Below are positions 33,441 to 44,919 of a DNA stretch of 64,000 bases, piece after piece. The DNA is from Ovis canadensis (Eukaryota; Chordata; Mammalia; Artiodactyla; Bovidae). The position numbers and the translations under genes are program-made. Position 1 is the stretch's first letter; each line of letters begins with the position of its first letter. A model generated the notes under the pieces. That model was not told the origin of the DNA. It saw only the letters and a list, made by a program, of their open reading frames with translations, and did not search any database. The stretch lies in NCBI RefSeq assembly GCF_042477335.2, contig NC_091245.1, positions 36,590,501 to 36,654,500 of the forward strand, written 5' to 3'.

Positions 33441-33614
33441 ACACAGATGTACAAGAGGACAAATGGGGAGCACCTTTCCATACATACCCTGTGACCTGGC
33501 AATTTCATTTCCTTGTATTCATCAAACAGATACACCTGTACATTTGCTTGTGCTGATACTATTGCAAATTCCATGTACATCAGAACAGAGTAGTTAACTA
33601 AAGCATAGTGCATT

Positions 33615-34139
33615 CTAAAAGAGGATAAGGATCATGTCATCTGCAAACAGTGAGAGTTTTACTTCTTCCTTTCCAATTTGGATTCCTTTTATTTCTTTTT
33701 CTGCTCTAATTGCTGTGGCCAAAACTTCCAAAACTATGTTGAATAGTAGTGGTGAAAGTGGGCACCCTTCTCTTGCTCCTGACTTTAGGGGAAATGCTTT
33801 CGATTTTTCATCATTGAGGATAATGTTTGCTGTGGGTTTGTCATATATAGCTTTCAGTATATTGAGGTATGTTCCTTCTATTCCTGCTTTCTGGAGAGTT
33901 TTTATCATAAATGGATGTTGAATTTTGTCAAAGGCTTTCTCTGCATCTATTGAGATAATCACATGGCTTTTATTTTTCAATTTGTTAATGTGGTGTATTG
34001 CATTGATTGATTTGTAAATATTAAAGAATCCTTGCATCCCTGGAATAAAGCCCACTTGGTCATGGTTTATGATCCTTTTAATGTGTTGCTGGATTCTGAT
34101 TGCTAGAATTTTGTGAAGGATTTTTGCATCTATGTTCAT
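33615..34139 (-). pseudogene. L1 ORF2 reverse transcriptase core, inverted segment
   Basis: A 174-codon open frame of L1 ORF2 RT in the inverted 5' part. Both catalytic blocks are intact: [10 protein letters not shown] (motif A) and FADDMIL (motif C, aspartates at 33637-33642 on the plus strand). The frame breaks at about 34140-34180, further into the N-terminal side, and the protein is cut at the other end where the insertion begins. It is a fragment without endonuclease or C-terminus. Confidence 0.93.
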
Positions 34140-36438
34140 CAGTGATATTGGCCTGTAGTTTTCTTTTTTGTGGCATCTTTGTCAGGTTTTGGTATTAGGG
34201 TGATGGAGGCCTCATAGAATGAATTTGGAAGTTTCCCTTCCTCTGCAATTTTCTGGAAGAGTTTGAGTAGGATAGGTGTTAGCTCTTCTCTCAATTTTTG
34301 GCAGAATTCAGCTGTGAAGCCATCTGGACCTGGGCTTTTGTTTGCTGAAAGATTTCTGATTACAGTTTCAATGATCCTCTACATAGAAAACCCTAAAGAC
34401 TCCACCAGAAAATTACTAGAGCTAATCAATGAATATAGTAAAGTTGCAGGATATAAAATCAACACACAGAAATCCCTTGCATTCCTATACACTAATAATA
34501 AGAAAATAGAAAGAGAAATTAAGGAAACAATTCCATTCACCATTGCAATGAAAAGAATAAAATACTTAGGAATATATCCACCTAAAGAAACTAAAGACCT
34601 ATATATAGAAAACTATAAAACACTGGTGAAAGAAATCAAAAAGGACACTAATAGATGGAGAAATATACCATGTTCATGGATCAGAAGAATCAAGATAGTG
34701 AAAATGAAAATACTACCCAAAGCAATCTATAGATTCAATACAATTCCTATCAAGCTACCAACGGTATTTTTCACAGAGATAGAACAAATAATTTCACAAT
34801 TTGTATGGAAATACAAAAAACCTTGAATAGCCAAAGCAATCTTGAGAAAGAAGAATGGAACTGGAGGAATCAACCTGACTGACTTCAGGCTCTACTAAAA
34901 AGCCACAGTCATCAAGACAGTATGGTACTGGCACAAAGACAGAAATATAGATCCATGGAACAAAATAGAAAGCCCAGAGATAAATCCATGCACCTATGCA
35001 CACCTTATCTTTGACAAAGGAGGCAAGAATATACAATGGAGAAAAGATAATCTCTTTAACAAGTGGTGCTAGAAAACTGCCCAACCACTTGTAAAAGAAT
35101 GAAACTAGAACCCTTTCTAACACCATACATAAAAATAAACTCAAAATGGATTAAAGATCTAAACTAAGACCAGAAACTATAAAACTCCTAGAGGAGAACA
35201 TAGGCAAAACACTCTCAGACATAAATCACAGCAGGATCCTCTATGACCCACCTCCCAGAATACTGGAAATAAAAGCAAAAATAAACAAATGGGACCTAAA
35301 TAAAATTAAAAGCTTCTGCACAACAAAGGAAACTATAAGCAAGATGAAAAGACAGCCTTCAGAATGGGAGAAACTAATATCAAATGAACCAACTGACAAA
35401 GAACTAATCTCAAAAATATACAAGCAACTCCTGCAGCTCAATTCCAGAAAAATAAACGACCAAATCAAAAAATGGGCCAAAGAACTAAACAGACATTTCT
35501 CCAAAGAAGACATACAGATGGCTAACAAACACATGAAAAGATGCTCAACATCACTCATTATCAGAGAAATGCAAATCAAAACCACAATGAGGTAACATTT
35601 CACACCAATCAGAATGGCTGCAATCCAAACGTCTACAAGCAATAAATGCTGGAGAGGGTGTGGAAAAAAGTGAACCCTCTTACACTGTTGGTGGGAATGC
35701 AAACTAGTACAGCCACTATGGAGAACAGTGTGGAGAGTCCTTAAAAAACTGGAAATAGAACTGCCTTATGACCCAGCAATCCCACTGCTGGGCATACACA
35801 CCGAGGAAACCAGAATTGAAAGAGACACGTGTACCCCAATGTTCATCGCCACACTGTTTATAATAGCCAGGACATGGAAGCAACCTAGATGTCCATCAGC
35901 AGATTAATGGATAAGAAAGCTGAGGTACATATACACAATGGAGTATTACCCAGCCATTAAAAAGAATACATTTGAATCAGTTCTAATGAGGTGGATGAAA
36001 CTGGAGCCTATTATACAGAGTGAAGTAAGCCAGAATGAAAAACACCAATACAGTATACTAATGCATATATATGGAATTTAGAAAGATGGTAACAATAACC
36101 CTGCATGCGAGACAGCAAAAGAGACACAGATGTATAGAACAGTCTTTTGGACTCTGTGGGAGGAGAGGGTGGAATGATTTGAGAGAATGGCATTGAAACA
36201 CGTATAATATCATATAAGAAATGGTTCAATGCAGGATACAGGATGCTTGGGGTTGGTGCACTGGGATGACCCAGAGGGAAGGTGTGGGGAGGGATGTGGG
36301 AGGGGGCTTCAGGATGGGGAACACATGTACACCTGTGGCAGATTCAAGTTGATATATGGCAAAACCAATACAATACTGTAAAGTAATTAGCCTCCAATTA
36401 AAATAAATAAATTTAAATTTAAAAATAAAGAGGATGAG
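33619..36438 (+). mobile_element. Ruminant L1 insertion with 5' inversion (twin priming)
   Basis: One insertion in two parts. About 33631-34370 is antisense L1 ORF2. From 34371 to about 36426 the element runs in sense through the ORF2 C-terminus and the 3' UTR to an A-rich end. The antisense part ends at the active-site text (revcomp of GTCATCTGC, 33637-33645), and the sense part starts at the next bases ATGATCCTCTACATAG. The two meet at about a 2-nt AT overlap. Flanks AAAGAGGATAAG (33619-33630) and AAAGAGGATGAG (36427-36438) form a 12-bp duplication with one mismatch. Confidence 0.95.
34371..36060 (+). pseudogene. L1 ORF2 C-terminal half, sense segment
   Basis: Continues directly downstream of the RT active site ([16 protein letters not shown]). 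The first frame stops at 34824-34826, where TGA sits in CCTTGAATAGCC. This is consistent with decay of a CGA codon at a CpG. Later blocks remain recognisable, such as [20 protein letters not shown] from 35350, but are interrupted by further stops. Functionally dead. Confidence 0.93.
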
Positions 36439-36870
36439 AAAAAAAAACTATGTCCTTTATCTTTATGAGATACAATCATCAGGATATGTTTCCATATTTT
36501 AAAAAATACAAAACCAATGAGTGCAACAGTCAGAAACCAAATAGCACACATGATATGATTCCATCCATATGACCTTCAAGAGCAAAGGAAACTAATAGAT
36601 GGTGATAAAAATGAGGCTAGCAATGACCTCAGCAGAGACTGGGAAGAGACACAGGGAAGTGCTAGGGTGCTAGAAGTACATAGCTTGATACAGATGGTGA
36701 TTACCTGGGTAAATGTTGGAAGAAAAATCCACAATGGACACATTTCTGCACTTTACTGTACATGCTATACCTTAGTTTACAAAAATATAAACAAGATGCA
36801 AAACAGTACATATAACATTTTATACTTTGCACAAAATAAGCAAAAGAGAAAAAATAAAAAGGTCTCTACG

Positions 36871-37334
36871 TGGATTTGTCTAAACTTACCTAGGATATTT
36901 CCAGAAGACCACACAAGAAACTGATAGCACTAGCTACACCTGAAGAGGGGTTCTAGGTGATTAAGGGTAGAGGTGAGAGGAAAACCCCTCACATATATCT
37001 TATGCTACTTTTGCAAATTAAAGCATGTGAATATATTACCTTACCATAATCATACATTGAATTAAAAATTTAAAATACAGCATTTGGAATTATCCAAGAC
37101 TCTAGGCTTACTCAGTTGTCCTTACAAATGCGGATTGTCAGGACACTGAAAGGTCTATGGTCAGCCCTCTACTGACACGGTCTCTCCTGCCACAGTGTCA
37201 CTACTGCAGGCTCGGCCTGTAAGACCTGACAGACACTGGTCCATCGCCAGCCCACATCACCTCCCAGGGCAGAAGTCGTCACAATTGCTTAGACTCTTAG
37301 GTTGACCAAGATCACATGCCCAGGTGCCCCGTTT
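36871..37334. other. Unassigned sequence
   Basis: Includes a GC-richer unique patch at 37120-37270 with no recognised family. Confidence 0.5.
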
Positions 37335-38015
37335 TATTCATTTATTTTAAAATATTTACAAGTGCCCATGAAGTATCCACTGTATGGTCCACACAAAGGG
37401 GACACAGTAGCTCATATTTGTGGTTGAGGAAGACAGATAACAAGCAAATGAACAAAATATCTAGAGAGAACAAGTCAGGTGGCAATATGCACAAGGAAGA
37501 GAAATAAGTCAAGGTGTAAGGAGAAAATTTCAAGGTGGAGGTAGTGAGGGAGAGTCATGGCTATTTCAAGGGTGGCTTACAGAAGGCCTCACAGGTGAAG
37601 TGGTACCTCGGATCAGAATGAAACAAAAAGACAAGCATGGAGAATATATGGAAGATAGAGAAGTTGAGGCAGAGGGAACAGCAAATCCAAAAGCCTTGAA
37701 ATCAGAGCCTGCCTGCCATAGTGAGAAACATCACAGAGGCCAGCGTGGCTACAGCTCCAGGGACCAAATCAGGAAGAGAGCAGATAAGAAAGGAGAGGGA
37801 AGCAGGGCCCAGATCACACAGGGCCTCGGAGGCCATGTAAAGACTTCCACTCCTACTCTTCACAACATGGAAAACCAGTAGAGGGTGTGGGGGAGAATCA
37901 AGAGATTATTTTTGACCTGTTACGTGGAAATGTCAGGGTGGATACAAGTCTGGGCTTTATAAAGGAGAAAGAGTCTGGGTATATGAATCTGGGAGTCACT
38001 GAGCTTCATTTTGCT
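37335..38015 (-). repeat. L2 LINE 3' region
   Basis: Antisense L2 in order: GTGCCCATGAAGTATCCACT, GCAGAGGGAACAGCAAATCC, AAAAGCCTTGAAATCAGAGC, GGCCAGCGTGGCTACAG, CACACAGGGCCTCGGAGGCC and TATATGAATCTGGGAGTCAC. Confidence 0.62.
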
Positions 38016-38579
38016 CCAAGTCAGTTACTCTTTGGGGTCTTTGGGGTCTTTGATGTCCTTTCTCATCAGTACCTCTTGGTCAGGCCCATCCTAGACTTAT
38101 TTCAGTCAGGTTCCCCACCTTCTTCTCATCATGTGAAGCAAGTGCTTGGGTATTTTACTCCTCCGTCTCAGTAGGCAAACTGATCTCTCCCCACCTGGAG
38201 ACTCCATATGTCAAAGGATCCAAGAGGCATAGCTTTTGCTAAGTCACACACATTTGCTCACATGCATTCAAGTGCCAGTTATGCTCTTCTGCTAGGACCA
38301 TAGGTGCATACTCTCCTTAAGTTTTACATTTCCTTAATCAAGAGGGGCCATTTAATTGAATCTCCTCTGAACTAAAAAGGGCTACTATGTCCACTTGTAC
38401 AGATACCTTAATATCACTGAAAGCATTTCATTATGCCTTACTAAGGTTCCCATGACTTTTCTATGACCTTCACTAACTTTGTAGACTTCTAAAACATTTT
38501 TAAATCTTTGTCTATTCTCCCTCTACTAACATCTGGATTATCCATCAGCTCTTGTTTAAAAATATATGCCACCCAACCT
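38016..38579. other. Unassigned sequence
   Basis: A triplicated CTTTGGGGT-like unit lies at about 38029-38051. Otherwise nothing is recognised. Confidence 0.45.
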
Positions 38580-38700
38580 TTAAATCCCTGGAATCAAGGC
38601 ACAGCCTTCTCACTAGTGAATGACCTTGAGAAAGTCACTTCATTTCTATAAGCTTCAGTTTCCTTAGTTTATAATCAACTCCTGTCTCTAAGAACAGAAT
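38580..38700 (+). repeat. MIR SINE fragment
   Basis: TGAATGACCTTGAGAAAGTC, ACTTCATTTCTATAAGCTTC and AGTTTCCTTAGTTTATAATC fit MIR. Confidence 0.5.
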
Positions 38701-38771
38701 AATTATTTTGTTTATATTTTTCTGTAGTTTGCTACTTAAATTTATGAGGATAAAGATGATACTTGTATAGT

Positions 38772-38795
38772 GATCCCCTAGTGAACTAGGGGATC
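38772..38795. repeat. Perfect hairpin, 10-bp arms, 4-nt loop
   Basis: GATCCCCTAG (38772-38781), loop TGAA, CTAGGGGATC (38786-38795). No poly-T follows and no gene is adjacent, so it is not called a terminator. Confidence 0.97.
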
Positions 38796-38924
38796 TTCAT
38801 ACTCTTTGCAGGGCAAGGAGGAAAAAGATTACAAGTGAAGATGAGACATGTGAACAGAATTCCTAGCGTGCATCAGTATAAAGAATATATATATTATGAT
38901 TTTTTATTATTATCCTGAATTGGC

Positions 38925-39120
38925 TATTAATTAACTAGCTGTGTGAGCTTGGGAAAATTTACATATTCTCCCTGAGACACTGATCGCTAGTCTGTGAAAT
39001 GCAGGCAAAAATAATTCTATTCCTGAAATTGTTATAAGGAATATTCAAATATATAAATTTCTTACTTAAATAAGAAATATTTAAATAAGTCTAAGTACTA
39101 TGTCTGATATCTTGACAGTG
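38925..39120 (+). repeat. MIR SINE
   Basis: TTAACTAGCTGTGTGAGCTT, GGGAAAATTTACATATTCTC and GTCTGTGAAATGCAGGCAAA follow MIR order. Confidence 0.6.
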
Positions 39121-39362
39121 ACAGAACACTTCATATACTTGATGATACCATCCTCATCACTGTCAGGGAGAAGGGTCAGCTGGAGCAGGACAATGGAAGA
39201 TCCAGGGAAGAACTGAGCACCAGGTGAAGGCAAACCAAAATTCCGATACAGAGAGTCCTCAGTTTTTAGAAGTTATGCAGAAGAAGACAGAAGCAGTGGA
39301 GATTCAAACTTGAAATAGCAATATTTCACTCTGGACAAAATGTAAACAAATATGTATTGAGT

Positions 39363-39464
39363 TTTTTGTTCCCATGGATGGAGAAGCCTGGTGGGCTATA
39401 GTCCATGGGGTCACAGAGAGTCGGACATGACTGAGCGACTTCACTTTTCACTGTTGTTTGTTCC
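39363..39464 (+). mobile_element. Short Bov-A/Bov-tA 3' remnant with flanking duplication
   Basis: Only the last 80 bp or so (CCATGGATGGAGAAGCCTGG to GAGCGACTTCACTTTTCACT). TTTGTTCC precedes it (to about 39373) and recurs after it (to about 39464), so it looks like an authentic 5'-truncated insertion. Confidence 0.88.
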
Positions 39465-39479
39465 AGGGGGGTAGTAGAC

Positions 39480-39620
39480 CATAATGATCAAGAAGTTGGA
39501 TTTTGTACAAAAACAGACATGGTTTCAATCTTGACTCTGGAACACTGGCTCTGGAAACTCCATTCCCCAAATCTCAATTCCTCATCCACAGAGAAAAGGT
39601 AAAAGTGATAGAATTTGGCC
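39480..39620 (+). repeat. MIR SINE fragment
   Basis: AGAAGTTGGATTTTGTAC, TGGTTTCAATCTTGACTCTG and CAATTCCTCATCCACAGAG fit MIR. Confidence 0.5.
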
Positions 39621-39671
39621 ACCCATGGATCCCAGTGACATCATCCTCATTGAGACACAGAGCACCATAAG

Positions 39672-39895
39672 GAAAAGAACTCAGAGCCTGAAGACAGATT
39701 TGGCTTGAATCCTAACTTAGATATTTACTATGTGATTTTGGATAAGTTTTTTGATCTTTCCAAGCCTGAGTTTCCTAAGCTATAAACTGGGGAAAATAAC
39801 CACTTCTGACTGAAATACAGCAAGCAAAACACTATTGCAATGATGGGCACACAGTATGTGCTCAAAGCGGTGATTACTATTATCATTATGACAGC
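39672..39895 (+). repeat. MIR SINE, nearly complete
   Basis: TGGCTTGAATCCTAACTTAG, TTACTATGTGATTTTGGATA, CAAGCCTGAGTTTCCTAAGC, GGCACACAGTATGTGCTCAA and GATTACTATTATCATTATG trace MIR from the tRNA-related part to the 3' end. Confidence 0.75.
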
Positions 39896-40405
39896 TCTTT
39901 ACCAGGAACTGTACCTCATGTTGGGGATTCAGTGTGGACAAGAATATATTTCATACTATGTACAACATGACACCTTTCAGCTATTTGAAGACAGGTGCTA
40001 TGTTCCTCTGTGTCATATCCATGCCTGTCTTCTCAGGTTTCTTAGCTATTTCTCACAGCACAAGATTTCCCCACGCAATCCTCTCATCTCTGGCCTTCGC
40101 TTGCTTTGCTTGGTGAGTGTTTCGTTTTTGTTTTTGTCAATGCCCATTCAGAATATGGTACCCACAATGGAGACACCATCCAGCCATGGAATTCCACTGT
40201 CAACCTGAGGATCACAGGAGGAGAATTTGGCTACCCTCTACTCTAGCTAATTAAGCCACACTTTTCTGCCAGTTTTTCTGTTTTTACAGTCATGGTAAAA
40301 TGACTCTAAATGACAGTCACAATGAAAACTGCAATGGAGCTACTGAACTCATGAGCTTAGCAAGAGTACCTGAGAAAGTCTTAAGTTGTTTTAAACAAAC
40401 TTACA
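39896..40405. other. Unassigned sequence
   Basis: The 122-codon open frame at 39840-40208 begins in a MIR and shows no domain. No gene is called. Confidence 0.5.
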
Positions 40406-40635
40406 TGTAAAGAAGGGGCTTCCCCGATAGCTCAGTGGGTGAAGAATCCAGCTGCAATTGCAGAAGACACAGGTTCTATCCCTGGGTCAGGAAGATCCCT
40501 TGGAGAAGGGAATGGAAATCCATTACAGTATTCTTGCCTGGGGAATCCCACAGACAGGGAGCCTGTTGGGCTATAGTCCATGGGTCGAAAAGAGTCAGAC
40601 AGGACTGAGTGAGTGCACACACAAGTGTAAAGAAG
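40406..40635 (+). mobile_element. Bov-tA SINE with 10-bp target-site duplication
   Basis: GGGCTTCCCCGATAGCTCAG head, body CCATTACAGTATTCTTGCCT, end GTCAGACAGGACTGAGTGAG. TGTAAAGAAG occurs at 40406-40415 and 40626-40635. Confidence 0.97.
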
Positions 40636-41239
40636 CATATATCCTATATGAAGATTCGAAATAAAATCAGAATGTATCTACTTTACCCCTTATCCTTTAA
40701 ATAGTAAGGGTGGCCCTAATTTAGTACCACTGAGAAGATGAGTATTTCAATCTAGCAGGGAGAAAACAAAACCTTTAACATTACTAAGAATAGAAATACT
40801 TAACTAAGAAATCAGCTTTGAGTGTATTTTAAAAGTAGACTCCCTAGTAAAGTTGATAAGATCTTTATTATTAATGTCAAATATCCTTTATCCCAGCTCA
40901 TAAATCCTCCCAGAGAAATGGAAAAGAATAGAGGTAGAACAGATTCATACCCTCCTCCTAAGACAGAGTCTTCTACTGGTGCCTCCAGGTAACCTAAAGA
41001 GTCAGCAAAAGCTTTAAGACAGTCAACAGGTAGTTCCTGCAATCTAGGAATGTAAACAACCACTTTTCAAATTAGAAAAAAAAAAAAAAGAGTCCTAAAG
41101 TATAGATCCTAGTCTCCGAACATTCATGAGGACACCTTTCTACTCATTGATTTATGTGCCTAGGCCTGAGTATCAGAGGCCTTAGAAATCACAGCTGGAT
41201 GAAAGAGATGAGCTTAGCATGAACGTCATATTTTGTTTT
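40636..41239. other. Unassigned sequence
   Basis: A 14-base A-run lies near 41077. No recognised repeat. Confidence 0.5.
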
Positions 41240-41480
41240 ATAAAAGGAGCTCAAGCATCACGGTTTGAATGGCTCGGCACCTCTTTAATCAAACCAGGGC
41301 TTCTCAGGCCAGGGCTTTGTAAGTGAGCTAATTAGCAATGTGCCAGAGACTTACCTGGTTAATCAAATGATTAATCACTCCATAGATTTCATTTCTCTTA
41401 TTTCCTGGCTGTCTTTGGCTCTTCTATTTGGGTTTTTTTGTATTTGGGGGGAGAATTAGCATTTTAATAGCTGGCAGTCA
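41240..41480. promoter_or_regulatory. Candidate conserved regulatory element (homeodomain-motif cluster)
   Basis: Non-repeat stretch with dense TAAT-type motifs: TTTAATCAAACC, the perfect palindrome GCTAATTAGC (41327-41336), GGTTAATCAAATGATTAATC (41357-41376) and GAATTAGCATTTTAATAGC. Such clustering is typical of developmental enhancers. This is inference from motif density only; conservation was not tested and no target gene is visible. Confidence 0.3.
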
Positions 41481-43009
41481 CCATTCAGGGTAAAAACTGG
41501 CATTGTCCCATTTTAACCATTTTTTGTACAAATAAAAATGAGACAGAGGGGATTCTTTCCCAGAAGTAGAAAAAGAATAGTCTTTGAATATGGCTTGACC
41601 ACAAAATGTTAAACCATTTCTGAGGAAACATGGTGTTTAGGAAGAAGAGGATTTGAAGCACTGTGGAAGGTTTGAGCAATTCTTTACACGAGCAATCTTG
41701 TCTGGAGAATTACATGACCACCATTCATGTAATGATTTAATGTTATTCTTAAAGTTTAGATATCTAAACCATTAAGGAGCTCATTATCTTTTTCAAAGTT
41801 AATATTATAATGGCCCAATTTCAATTCAATGTCTTAAAGTAGTTGTCAGTCATAAAAAGATATAAATAGCTAAGAACTATAAGAAATTCATCAATTACCA
41901 GCAATTCCTTCATTACATCACTCCAGTCACCCTGAAAATCAGCCTCCCCACTCAGTCCATATGATCCTTCAGCCCATCTCCCATGACCTTGTGGATCTTC
42001 ACCAAGAACCATGTGAAAGCATCCTCTGATGACCCCAATGATGTTTCAAATGGATGACAATAACATCATTATACATTTGTTAACAATTCCTTGTGTTTGA
42101 ATTTCCATTTAATTTTCTTCCATTGCCACATGTGTCAAATTTCCATGAGAAGTACAGAGAATATGATCCAATAAATATTTTCCTTTTTCAAAGGCCAGTG
42201 TAAGTGGATCTTGAAGGTAGATGTGAATGATCCAAAAGGATAATGGGCCTCCATCCGGTTAGGCTGGTGATTCTCAGTTCTTTAGAATGAGGCTCATGTC
42301 TATGTGACATTTTCAAACTGCATTCTTTGCCTCTTTAAATGTCCTGATCTTTTGCCACAATGAACCACTGTTTCTTATGGAAGATGGTCAAACACTTCAG
42401 AGTAGGTGTGTAAGTAATATGTGTGTGGTTGGTATGTACTTGTTTCTGTGTGTGTGTGGTATGTATTTCAGTCAAGAAAGAGCTGACAACTGTAACATTA
42501 GTAGGTGTAATGTTATTACCAAACATTACTAGGTACACTAAAAAGCAAACATAAGTTGTAAGAAATGGAATATTCCTGTAACTTTAGAGCAAAATGGAGA
42601 AAACATGGAAGGAATGAGAATCCAACTGGAGGGATCACATTTCTTTCATTGTTTCTTTATTAACTATTGCCCCCCAAATAATCAGAAGTCTATAATAAAG
42701 GTAAAAATTAGTTCCTGAGACAAAAGCTTTGATTATTGAGAAGGCTCATAAAATAAAGGATTCTTCAACAAAAGTCTCTAATTTAAAGGACTCTTTGATG
42801 ACTGGAAAACAGAATCATCAAAAGAGAATTCAAGATAAAGACTAAGTTTTCACCTTATTCCCTGGACAGTTAGCCCATCCAAATAGAGGACCTAGTTGAA
42901 GTAATGCTTCCAGTTCCGGGCGTATCCCAAAGCCAGGAGTAACCCAAGAAATGCTGACAATCAGGTCAAATTTTTAGTTTCCCCTCCTTCAGTTTTACTC
43001 ATTTCCAAT
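41481..43009. other. Unassigned AT-rich sequence with a GT-rich patch
   Basis: No recognised interspersed repeat over 1.5 kb, notable in this repeat-dense window. A TGTGTGTG/GGTATG patch lies at 42405-42470. Confidence 0.5.
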
Positions 43010-43260
43010 CAGTTATCCATTTCAGCCTCCAAAATGATCTTTCTAAAACACAATCTAACCTGTCTTTACAATCGATTCAAACTGTCTTGGACAGTTTACA
43101 AGGTTGTACATGATCTTCCCCATCACCCTCTTCAGCCTTGTCTCCATAATTCCTCCATGCACTCTCTCTGCTTCTGGGTCATATTGACCTGAATAACCAA
43201 ACGTTTTGTGACTTTTGCCACCATTAGGCCAGCACTAACCGCTTTCATGACTTCTTCAAG
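43010..43260 (+). repeat. Possible L2 LINE fragment
   Basis: CCTCCAAAATGATCTTTCTA, ACAAGGTTGTACATGATCTT and CACCCTCTTCAGCCTTGTCT resemble L2 (ATGATCTGGCCCC..., CAGCCTTATCTC). Confidence 0.45.
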
Positions 43261-43683
43261 TAACTTCTGGAAGACCATAGGGAGATCTCAGTCCTGAACA
43301 AACCCACCCATGCAGAGTTAACCCACCCAAGGCAAATCCATGTTCATTGCTACTCTGTGCCACCCAACCAAGCTCTAGACCCAGGTCAATGGCTGTTTTA
43401 CCTCCATTCTGCCAAGGCTCAAATCTCAATGACCACGAAATTTCAACATGCCAAAGTTTCAGTACAATTTCATGGTCAAAAGGAGAATATTTCTATTCCA
43501 TTTGTATAAATCTCCAGGAATGAAGGGATGAGAGGTGGTACCAAAATGTTTAAAATGTTTAAATGCAGAGGTTTAAACAAAGTTGTCATTTCTATTTTTA
43601 TATATGGCCACTCTGTGCTCCCAAGACAGCCTTTACAAGATAGGAGACAAATCCAAATGACAAATACTGTTCTGTATTCAGAA
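43261..43683. other. Unassigned sequence
   Basis: Nothing recognised. Confidence 0.5.
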
Positions 43684-43723
<40 letters not shown>

Positions 43724-43724
43724 G
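43684..43724 (+). repeat. (CT)n microsatellite
   Basis: About 40 bp of CT repeat with one TTT interruption. Confidence 0.97.
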
Positions 43725-44247
43725 ACCTGTGAAGGAAGAGCTTTAGATGGGATTCCTTCTTGGTAGAGGATAATTTTTTTCCTCGAGAATCTGCCATGCC
43801 TCCCTAAAACCTGAGGTCACTAGATTGGTTCTCCAGACATGCTGAGATGTGTCTGTCTGGATCCCACAAGTGGAAACATGATTTATTTCACAGGAGAATT
43901 CTCAATATCCCCTAAAAGAGAGTTCCATCAGGTCTCAATCTGCAGTTTTCCAGACACCCTCAGACATGTCTAGATCCATGGGTAGACGTAGCTAGTGCTC
44001 AGGCCAAGACCCAGCTACACCTTAATTTATGGGTGAGGTGGGAGAAAAAGTATCTGTGGAAAAGGAGGTATTTGAGCCATATTTTGAAAGCAGAGAAGGA
44101 TTTATGGAAACACTGCAGCAAATGATTCATGAAGAGAAAGCAGAACCATTATAAAGGCCAAATATCAAAATAATCCACTTTACACAAATTTTGCTAAGCT
44201 GTCCAGAGAAGGACATACTGACATTCTTTGAGATCATACCGACTCAC
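43725..44247. other. Unassigned; possible L2 near 44060-44160
   Basis: GCAGAGAAGGATTTATGG is faintly L2-like. Otherwise unassigned. Confidence 0.35.
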
Positions 44248-44297
44248 AGTGACAACTCAATAAATATTGTTGAATGAATAAATGAATGAATGAGTAA
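44248..44297 (+). repeat. L2 3' terminus with (TGAA)n
   Basis: ACAACTCAATAAATATTGTT followed by GAATGAATAAATGAATGAAT is the characteristic L2 end. Confidence 0.55.
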
Positions 44298-44919
44298 ATT
44301 GTTTCATTTACTTTAAGCAAATTAAGTTTGGCTCTGAGCCCCTACTTGCCACAGGCAGGGAAGATTCCATTTCAGTCAGTTTTGAGGGTGATTTCCTTCC
44401 CTGCCTAGGGTTTTGAAAACAGTCTTGGCAGTATATATGGTATGCACAAAGTGAGGGACTGCTACATGGCGTTCACTCTCCTTACAATTACATGCATCCT
44501 GTATATGACATTGCCAGGCAGACAGTCCTCTATCATTTGGCAGGTGGTGGTGCTTCAGGTGAGCTCAGAGATGCTTTCCCAGCAGAGCTCTCCAACCAAC
44601 ACAAGCCCAGCCACAGATCCAATACCTGCTTCAAAAGCCTCAGTGTTAGCGATCCTCTCATAGCCATCTTCCCTTATTTGGTGCTTCATCTGTATAGATC
44701 GTGGATTTCTGTCACTCACAGAAGCACCCCAAGTGCTAACTAACCCTGTCTCAATCAGAAAAGGGAAACTCGCCCTTTCCCTTCTAAATAAACCCCCTTT
44801 TGTTTCTTGAATCACAGCACCAGTCTCTATTCATGAGTTCATAAGCCTAAATAGAATAATGAGTGCTTCATAATTTCTGCTTTCAACCCTGACATATAAA
44901 AATATTAACAATCTCTTAG
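44298..44919. other. Unassigned sequence
   Basis: CTTCTAAATAAACCCCCTTT at 44781 looks like a polyadenylation context as in LTRs, but no LTR start or family could be recognised. Confidence 0.4.

Larger units (their letters stand above)
32620..36870 (+). repeat. Older L1M LINE 3' part, split by a SINE and a younger L1
   Basis: Three sense-strand blocks read in L1 3' order. 32620-33217 has TCATACCTCACACAAAAATT and TTGACCATATAAAAATAAA. 33441-33618 has CCTGTGACCTGGCAATTTCA and AACAGATACACCTGTACATT. 36439-36870 has ATGATATGATTCCATCCATA and GGTGATTACCTGGGTAAATG. The Bov-tA at 33227-33440 and the L1 at 33631-36426 lie between them. Strongly diverged; no coding capacity. Confidence 0.65.

Noticed and set aside
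33634..33921. 95-codon plus-strand frame
   Set aside because: Shadow of the inverted L1 reverse transcriptase frame on the opposite strand.
35241..35702. 153-codon minus-strand frame nearly identical to the plus-strand frame at 55484-55945
   Set aside because: Both are the antisense of the same L1 ORF2 C-terminal region in two L1 copies; the similarity reflects the L1s, not a gene family.
34827..36060. Possible functional L1 ORF2 C-terminus
   Set aside because: An in-frame TGA at 34824-34826 and later stops separate it from the RT, which is itself inverted.
38772..38795. Hairpin considered as a transcription terminator
   Set aside because: No poly-T follows and the genome is mammalian, where this signal type is not used.
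44780..44830. AATAAA followed by a T-rich stretch, considered as a gene or LTR polyadenylation site
   Set aside because: No upstream exon, LTR start or matching second LTR could be recognised.
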